This document shows positions 58,631 through 64,000 of a stretch of DNA of 64,000 bases, piece by piece. The stretch is from assembly GCA_902806575.1 (NCBI GenBank), contig CADCXD010000004.1, forward strand, positions 3,968,001 to 4,032,000, in the 5' to 3' direction. A program made the position numbers and the translations under genes. Source of the stretch: Jackrogersella multiformis (lineage: Eukaryota > Ascomycota > Sordariomycetes > Xylariales > Hypoxylaceae). Position 1 is the first letter of the stretch. The number at the start of each line of letters is the position of its first letter. The notes under the pieces were generated by a model. The model saw only the letters and a program-made list of their open reading frames with translations. It was not told the origin of the DNA and did no database searches.

Positions 58631-58790
58631 ATGCGACCTTATAAAGGTTATTATATTAAATATAAATATATATTCTATACCTTAAATTAAATAAAGAAAA
58701 TAAAGACTTTTAATCTTTATTTTAATTTTCGCTCGTTTTAAAATAACGGAGAGACCATTAATCTTATATATTAAAACATACCTTATAAGT
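58631..58790 (+). mobile_element. MITE-like element, copy A
   Basis: It begins ATGCGACCTTATAAAGG and ends CATACCTTATAAG. It is partly RIP-mutated. It lies where flanking homology jumps between two source regions (see findings). Confidence 0.65.
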
Positions 58791-59070
58791 TAAAAATTTT
58801 AATTTAATTGAAATTATATAAACATTATATATTATTAAATAAATTACTTCGTAAATAATTAATAAAATATATTAAACCGTTATTACTTTTAAAATGAATT
58901 AATAAGTTCGTATATAAATTTAAATTATTTAATAATTAATAAATATATAAAATTATATTAATAAATTAATTATTTAAAATTTCATAAAGAAAATATTTTA
59001 CGTAAAAAATAATAATAATTAAATATTATATAAAATTAAAAAACTATTAAATCGATAAATAAATAAATCA

Positions 59071-59237
59071 ATGCGACCTTATAAAGGTCCCTGCATTAAA
59101 TGGAGATATGTACCTTGTACCTTAAATTAAATAAATAAGATAAGAACTTTCAGTTTTTATCCTATTTCTCGCCCGTTTTAAGATAACTTAAAAACCATTT
59201 ATCTTACATATTAAAACACACCTTATAAAGTCCGTAC
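59071..59237 (+). mobile_element. MITE-like element, copy B
   Basis: It begins ATGCGACCTTATAAAGGTCC and ends ACACCTTATAAAGTCCGTAC. The interior retains many G and C residues (GGAGATATGTACCTTGTACC) and differs little from copy D, unlike the flanking DNA. Confidence 0.75.
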
Positions 59238-59819
59238 TATAAATAAATAAATACGTTTTATCTTTAAATATTTTATATAATAAAAAAACTATTTATTAAT
59301 TTTTAATTAATAATATTTAAAAAGCTTATGTATTTAAAATATAATAATATTATTAAAGAATATAATAAAAAACATTTTTTATTATTTAATTAATTTTATA
59401 TCAAATTAATTTATAAATTATAAACTTTTAATATATAATTCTTTAAAAATATATAAACTTTTAATAATATATTTTTAAAATTAATTAACGAATTAATTAT
59501 AAATAATAATATATATTAAATAATAAAATAATCGTATATATATTAAAAAATATCTTATCGAAAATATATTATTAAATTATATAAATAATAATTAATCAAT
59601 TGTTTTTATTTAATTACTAAAGTCGTTAAAAAATTAATAATATTATAAATTATAATTTTAATAAAAAGATTATTAAAAATTATTATTAAAATAATAATTA
59701 TAATTATTATTAATTTTAAAATATATTATATAAAATAATGAAAATAATATCGTTTTATTTATAATTTAACGCTACTTTAATTATTAAAACGTTATTAAAG
59801 ATTTTAATATATAAAACTA

Positions 59820-59986
59820 GTACGGACCTTATAAGCTGTGTTTTAATATATAAGATTAATGGTTTTTCCGTTGTTTTAAAACGAGCGAGAAATAAGATAA
59901 GGACTGAAAGTCCTTATTTTATTTATTTAATTTAAGGTATAAAGTATATATCTGCATTTAATGTAAGGACTTTTATAAGGTCGCAT
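59820..59986 (-). mobile_element. MITE-like element, copy C
   Basis: Inverted copy, reading GTACGGACCTTATAAG at one end and TTATAAGGTCGCAT at the other. It contains a perfect 9-bp-arm hairpin, ATAAGGACT-GAA-AGTCCTTAT, at about 59,897-59,917. Confidence 0.75.
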
Positions 59987-62252
59987 TAAAACCCTTTTTA
60001 ATAACGATTTTTTATTAAAAATTTTAAAATTAATTTAAAAACATAAATTTATAAAATATCTTTTAAAATCTTTAATAAAATATATTTAAAATATTTTATA
60101 TTAATAAAAACGTTAAAACTTTTTTAAAAAATTTATATAATAAATCAAAATTAATTAAATTAACTTAATAAATATATAAAAACAATAATATAAAGCTAAA
60201 ATATTAAAAAAATATAATTAATAATAATAATATATATTAATTATAAAAATCTTTTTAATTATTAAATAATAATAATAATTAAAAGAATCTTAATATATAT
60301 CGTTAAAATTATAATAATAATAAATAACATACGTAATATTTTTATAAAATATAAAAGAAATATTATAAAAATTAAATCATAATTAATATAACTTATTATA
60401 TTTATTATCGTAATTATATTAAAAATTAAAAAATTAATTTTTATGTTTAAATTAATTACGCTTATTATGAACAAATGAATAATAATATTAATTAAAACAT
60501 TAATACTTATATTATTAAAAATTAAACCTATAATAAATTTAACGATTTACATTTTATTTATAAAAATACGCCATTTAATAATAATAATAAGGGTAAAAAA
60601 CGATATAAATATATTTAATATATTTATTAAATATTAAAAATTAATTTAATAAAATTAATTCAATAAAATACTAATTTTTCTTTTCATTAAAAAAATATTA
60701 TTAAAAATTATAATTATATAATATTTTTTAAAAATAATAACTTATACGTTAAAAATAACTTATATTTTATACTTATTAACTTTGTTTTAAAATATTAATT
60801 CTGCTTTTATTTTTAAAAATAATAATTATTTTAAGACTTTTATTTTAATTTAAATATTTAAAATCAATATTTATAATTATTATTATTAACTTTAAATTAA
60901 TGATATTCATTATTTTAAATTTTAAATTCAATTTATTATAAATCGTTATTATTTATTATATATTTATAATTAATTTAAATATTCGATGATTTTAAATAAT
61001 ATTTAATAATTAAATCTTAATAAATATATTTTACTTTTCTAAAAACTAATAAAACTTTTAACATATAAATTTTATATCGATTAAATAACGTTTTAAAAAC
61101 GTATTGCGTATCGTTTTATATTTTTTACTTTTTTAAATAAATATTTAATTTATTTATTAATTTTATAAATCTTTATAACATAATTTATAAAAATTACCTT
61201 TCATTTTTATAACTTTTATAATTTTTTAATAAATTACTTAAATAAAATTTATTTATATATCAATATTACGTTAATATATATAATTATTTTTAATAAAAAA
61301 TCTTTTATTATTATAAACTTATTTACGTTCGTTATAAAATAATTAATATTATTAATTTATTGATTTATTAATATTAATTAATAACTCGTTTGAATTTTTT
61401 ATGATTATATAAAGATTAAAATATTGTTAATTAAACCGTTAAATAACCCGTTAATAACTTAACGTTCGATTATAAATAAAATTACGATTTCTTTTATAAT
61501 ATATATTTAAAATTTCTATATTAATTTAAAAATAAAATTAATTAAGAAAAGTTATAATCTTTAAAATTAATCGAATTTATTAATTAAAAATTATTTTATT
61601 TTACATTTCGTTTAATTAGTTAAGTTATATATTTTTATTCGATATAAAAAATTTATAATTTAATTTTATACTTTTATTATAAAAAAACATAATAAATAAA
61701 AGTACGAAATATTTTAATATTACATTAAGATAACTTTATTCAAATACTAGTTAAATTAATATAATTTATATAAATAAATAACTTTTAAAGCGTTTAATTA
61801 AATAATATAAGTTATACTTTTAAATAATTATATTTAAATAAAATGTAAAGTAAAAAGTGTTATAAAAATACTTTATAAATTACGTGTTACTTTTTAAACT
61901 TATTATGTTTAATTTATAAAGTAAATAATAATAAAATGATTTAATTTTAAGCCTTTATAATTTATTTAATTTATACATTATTAAATTAATATTATATTTA
62001 CGAAATTCCTTATATATAAGGTTATTAATAAATATAATTTTTTTTATAATATAAATAAAGTTAATTATAAGTTTATTATAACGATATTATATTATTAATT
62101 TTTAAAGTATTACGTGTATTTACTATTTGGGCGTAAATATTTCACCCGTTTATAACGTTATTAAATAATAAATATATAACTTAAAAATATAAATAAATAA
62201 CTTTTAATTCGAAAAGTAATATAATATTAATTATATATTATAAAACTTTTTA

Positions 62253-62418
62253 ATACGACCTTATAAGGGTCCTTGCATTAAATGGAGATATGTACCTTAT
62301 ACTTTAAATTAAATAAATAAGATAAGGACTTTTAGTCTTTATCTTGTTTTTCGCCCGTTTTAAGATAACGGAGAAACCATTAATCCTACATATTAAAACA
62401 CACCTTATAAGGTCCGTA
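62253..62418 (+). mobile_element. MITE-like element, copy D (best preserved)
   Basis: It has perfect 12-bp terminal inverted repeats, GACCTTATAAGG and CCTTATAAGGTC, within about 166 bp. There is no coding capacity. It is the least mutated copy and is surrounded by fully RIP-degraded DNA. I see no convincing target-site duplication. Confidence 0.8.
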
Positions 62419-62728
62419 CCACTTTTATATATAAAAATTATTAAGGTTAAAAGTTAATAATATTATTTAAAAGCCACGTTAAAATTTTTAATTAATTAAA
62501 AAAAGGCTTTTATAAAATCGGGTTATTATTAAATATTACTATTATTAAAATAATAATTCTTATAAATCAATATATAATAAATAATATTAATTTAATTATT
62601 TATAACTTAATTTTTTAATAAAAAATAAAAAAATAAAAAAATTAATTTTAAAGTTTCATATAATTATTTATATAACTTTGTTAATATTAACTTTTTATAA
62701 TATAATTATTTATATTTAAATTTAAATT

Positions 62729-64000
62729 TATTATGCATTAATAAGTTAAAATAAAAATCTTAAAATAATTATTATTCTTAAAAATAAAAATAAAGTTAAT
62801 ATCGTAAAATAAAATTAATAAATATAAAGCATAAACCATTCTTAATGCACAAGCCATTACTTTAAATACAAACCATATAATTATAGCTTTTTATAATACC
62901 TCTTTAATAAAAAGAAAAACTAACATCCTCGTTAATTATAAACTATTATTTTATTAAATTAATTTTATTAAATTAATCTTTAACGTTTAATAAATATATT
63001 TAACATATTAACATTATCCTTTTTTTTTATCGTTATCGTTATTATTGTTTAATAATGTATTTTCATAAATAAAACATATATCGTTAAAATTATTAAACGT
63101 TTACGTTTTAATTATAAATTTAATTTTTAATAATATAAATATTAATACTTTAATTAATATTATTATCGGTTTTTTTATAATAAACGTAATTAATTTAAAC
63201 ATAAAAATTAATATTTTAATTCATAACATAATTATAATAATAAATATAATAAATAATTTTAATTATAATTTATAAAAATACTACACATATTTCTTACCAT
63301 TATTATAGGTTTAATAATACTTATTAAAATCTTCTTCATTAATTATTATTATTCCTTAATAATTAAAAAAAAGTTTAATACGCGTTATTATTATAATTAT
63401 TAATTTATATTTATTATTACTTATTATAAAACGTTAATATTGAAAAATATCTTATCGTTATTATTAATTATTATAATCGTTATTTTACTAATTATAATTT
63501 TTAAAAAGTTTAACTTTATATTATCGTTTTTGCACATTAACTAAATTAATTTAATTAACTTTAATTTATTATATAACTTCTTTAAAAAAGTTTTAACGCT
63601 TTTTTTTTACGTCTTTATTAATATAAAATACCTTAAATATATTTTTTTTAAAAATCTTAAAAAATACCTTAATAATAATTTTAAATTACTCGATAAAAGA
63701 TCGTTATCGAAAAAGTTTCATATATTAAAATCTTTAATAATATCTTAATAACTAAAATAACGTTAAATTATAAATAAAACGATATAATTTCTATTATTTT
63801 TACATAATATACCTTACAATTAATAATATCCATTAAATTTTTATCGTTATTATTTTAAATAAATAATTCGTTTTAAAAAGTTTATTATTATTAAAGTTTA
63901 TTACCGTTTTATATTTTAATAATCTTAAATACTTTATTAATAATTATTATTTATTTATTATTAAATAAATATTAATAAATTTATTTAAACATTAAATTAA
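62729..64000. repeat. Direct repeat, right copy
   Basis: This is the partner of 50,973-52,080, about 11.7 kb apart in the same orientation and truncated by the window edge. Confidence 0.7.

Larger units (their letters stand above)
50571..64000. mobile_element. RIP-degraded transposon island, AT-rich
   Basis: From about 50,570 the composition changes within roughly 50 bp to an extreme AT excess that persists to the window end. The dinucleotides CA and TG are rare, while CG is still common (ACG, TCG, CGTT). That is the outcome of RIP acting on CpA. No open frame is coding-like; the only tracked one (60262-60474) is a low-complexity run of Ile and Asn. Remnants of a Ty3/gypsy-type element, large direct and inverted copies and five MITE-like elements are described separately. 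Whether this is a dispersed island, centromeric or subtelomeric cannot be told from the window. Confidence 0.9.

Noticed and set aside
60262..60474. 70-codon open frame in the AT-rich island
   Set aside because: It is almost entirely Ile, Asn, Leu and Phe from AT composition, with no similarity to a real protein.
50571..64000. Mitochondrial DNA or an AT-rich plasmid
   Set aside because: There are no rRNA, tRNA or respiratory-chain frames, CpG is retained, and the block is continuous with nuclear genes and full of transposon remnants.
1..64000. A biosynthetic gene cluster or other multi-gene system
   Set aside because: No core synthase, tailoring-enzyme set, toxin-antitoxin pair or CRISPR-like array was found; neighbouring genes have unrelated housekeeping roles.

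Overview
The window looks like nuclear DNA of a filamentous ascomycete (Pezizomycotina, most likely Sordariomycetes; the order is a guess). The evidence is short introns of about 53-230 nt with GTNNGT donors and CTAAC-like branch sites, single-copy fungal genes (SPB4, DGK1, KXD1, CWC25, SEC18, DBP6, GPI3, AYR1-like), and a 13-kb AT-saturated block with the CpA depletion left by repeat-induced point mutation (RIP). I recognised no tRNA, rRNA, CRISPR array or prokaryotic feature.

Layout. From 1 to 50,560 is ordinary gene-bearing DNA with long spacers. In order it holds a DUF7587-type protein (829-1680, -), a stomatin/SPFH protein (4333-5552, +), the SPB4 helicase (6200-8188, -), a DGK1-type lipid kinase (12127-13347, +), the KXD1 subunit (19049-20015, +), a disordered unknown protein (21616-22242, -) and the CWC25 splicing factor (22986-24161, +). 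Next come a calycin-like unknown (24385-25062, -), a phosphate-transporter-like MFS protein (25666-27955, -), an orphan STAND N-terminal-domain protein in five exons (28939-31230, +) and SEC18/NSF (32192-34872, +). The rest are a probable broken small gene (35138-35491, +), an EthD protein (35923-36297, -), the DBP6 helicase (37764-40310, -), GPI3/PIG-A (40825-42366, +), two secreted or surface proteins (42864-43736 and 44189-44863, -), an NAD(P)-binding reductase-like protein (45567-46400, -), an amidohydrolase with a one-base frameshift (46775-48125, -) and an AYR1-like short-chain dehydrogenase (49204-50344, -).

From about 50,570 to the window end is a gene-free AT-rich island made of RIP-degraded transposons. 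It contains a recognisable Ty3/gypsy-type reverse transcriptase remnant, large direct and inverted duplications, and five copies of a ~165-bp terminal-inverted-repeat element (MITE-like). Three of those copies are clearly less mutated than their surroundings.

The genes do not form a cluster or pathway. They are a mix of housekeeping functions (60S ribosome assembly by SPB4 and DBP6, splicing, vesicle fusion, GPI anchoring, lipid metabolism) with a few accessory genes. The most unusual non-genic signal is a palindromic CCTAGGTA/TACCTAGG motif found in nearly every spacer and, as far as I could see by eye, in no exon. Exon boundaries were placed by hand from splice signals and frame continuity; family assignments are from recognised motifs without a database search.
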